A DNA stretch of 58,767 nucleotides from an uncultured Oscillospiraceae bacterium (GTDB lineage Bacteria > Bacillota > Clostridia > Oscillospirales > Oscillospiraceae). Positions within the stretch are counted from its first letter, which is position 1, and each line of letters begins with the position of its first letter. A model generated the notes under the pieces. The model saw only the letters and a program-made list of their open reading frames with translations, was not told the DNA's origin and made no database searches. Where the stretch lies: positions 1 through 58,767 of the forward strand of contig CAKUEH010000016.1 in assembly GCA_934646185.1 (NCBI GenBank). Reading direction: 5' to 3'. Shown piece by piece: positions 58,537 through 58,767 of the stretch. The position numbers and the translations under genes were made by a program.

Positions 58537-58767
58537 TCAAAACACCTTCCCGTTATACTCCGCAGCGGCCTTTTCACAGCCGTTTTTGACGATGCAGAGG
58601 GCCGCGTCGGCGGCGTGGGACATGGCTTCCTGATAATCGGGCCATTCAGACTTGGAGACGGTGGACAAAACCCAGTCAGCCAGATCGTAATCCGGGTGCG
58701 GCTTGGCGCCGACGCCGATCTTGACGCGCGGGAACTGGTCGGAGCCAAGGCAGGAGATGATGGACTT
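58537..58767 (-). CDS. pth: Peptidyl-tRNA hydrolase, C-terminal part
   Basis: Seventy-six C-terminal codons are visible; the gene begins beyond the window. The sequence KSIISCLGSDQFPRVKIGVG followed by PHPDYDLADWVLS is the conserved C-terminal half of bacterial Pth, which frees tRNA from stalled peptidyl-tRNA. The catalytic His and Asp are outside the window. The stop is TGA at 58537-58539. pth-mfd is a conserved gene pair in Firmicutes; here the two are separated by nested repeats. Confidence 0.95.
   Translation of the reverse strand, partial: KSIISCLGSDQFPRVKIGVGAKPHPDYDLADWVLSTVSKSEWPDYQEAMSHAADAALCIVKNGCEKAAAEYNGKVF

Overview
The window looks like a chromosome segment from a high-GC gut Clostridia, most likely the Oscillospiraceae (Oscillibacter/Lawsonibacter/Dysosmobacter type). 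This is inferred from Firmicutes-type genes (spoVB-like flippase, hemZ, divIVA, sepF, hfq next to miaA/mutL), GC-rich codon use, strong AGGAGG ribosome sites and TATAAT promoters. No database search was possible.

Positions 1 to about 11,400 are an accessory region. It holds the end of an AbiEii-type toxin gene, a decayed and more AT-rich Gabija-like pair (OLD nuclease plus UvrD helicase), a conjugation-type cell-wall hydrolase truncated where the helicase joins it, two small element proteins, and three tandem large serine recombinases. The middle recombinase has no catalytic domain. The second and third carry a nonsense codon and a frameshift. A metallophosphoesterase, a small basic protein and gene debris follow. 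The region ends at a tRNA-Ser(CGA) locus with one intact gene and two 40-nt 5' halves, both cut in the anticodon loop, plus five GGGCACCA direct repeats. This looks like a reused integration site.

From about 11,700 the window is core chromosome. A plus-strand block (13.3-27.3 kb) carries recJ, rel, dtd, a metallo-beta-lactamase fold hydrolase, hemZ, mtaD, a flippase, mazG, hup, rpsF-ssb-rpsR behind a structured leader, rlmH and a cupin. A minus-strand block (38.8 down to 27.3 kb) runs miaB, mutS, CPBP protease, mutL, miaA, hfq, HlyD-like, yggS, sepF, divIVA. It joins mismatch repair, tRNA modification, RNA chaperone and division genes. Next come a divergent TSUP/HAD pair and the secA-pgeF-solute-binding protein-ansA run, then GDPD, a HAD phosphatase/MFS operon, a GNAT protein, a VanW-type protein, mfd and the end of pth.

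Several core intergenic gaps hold structured repeats. One class is GTAG-hairpin pairs like REP/BIME elements, nested at 58.2-58.5 kb. Another is a MITE-like family with AAAGGCTCCCC ends. The most striking is a 105-bp module, three tandem copies at 48.28 kb and a diverged fourth at 49.0 kb. Its stems change in a compensatory way while a GCGNAGC loop stays constant. I consider this module the best candidate for something undescribed.
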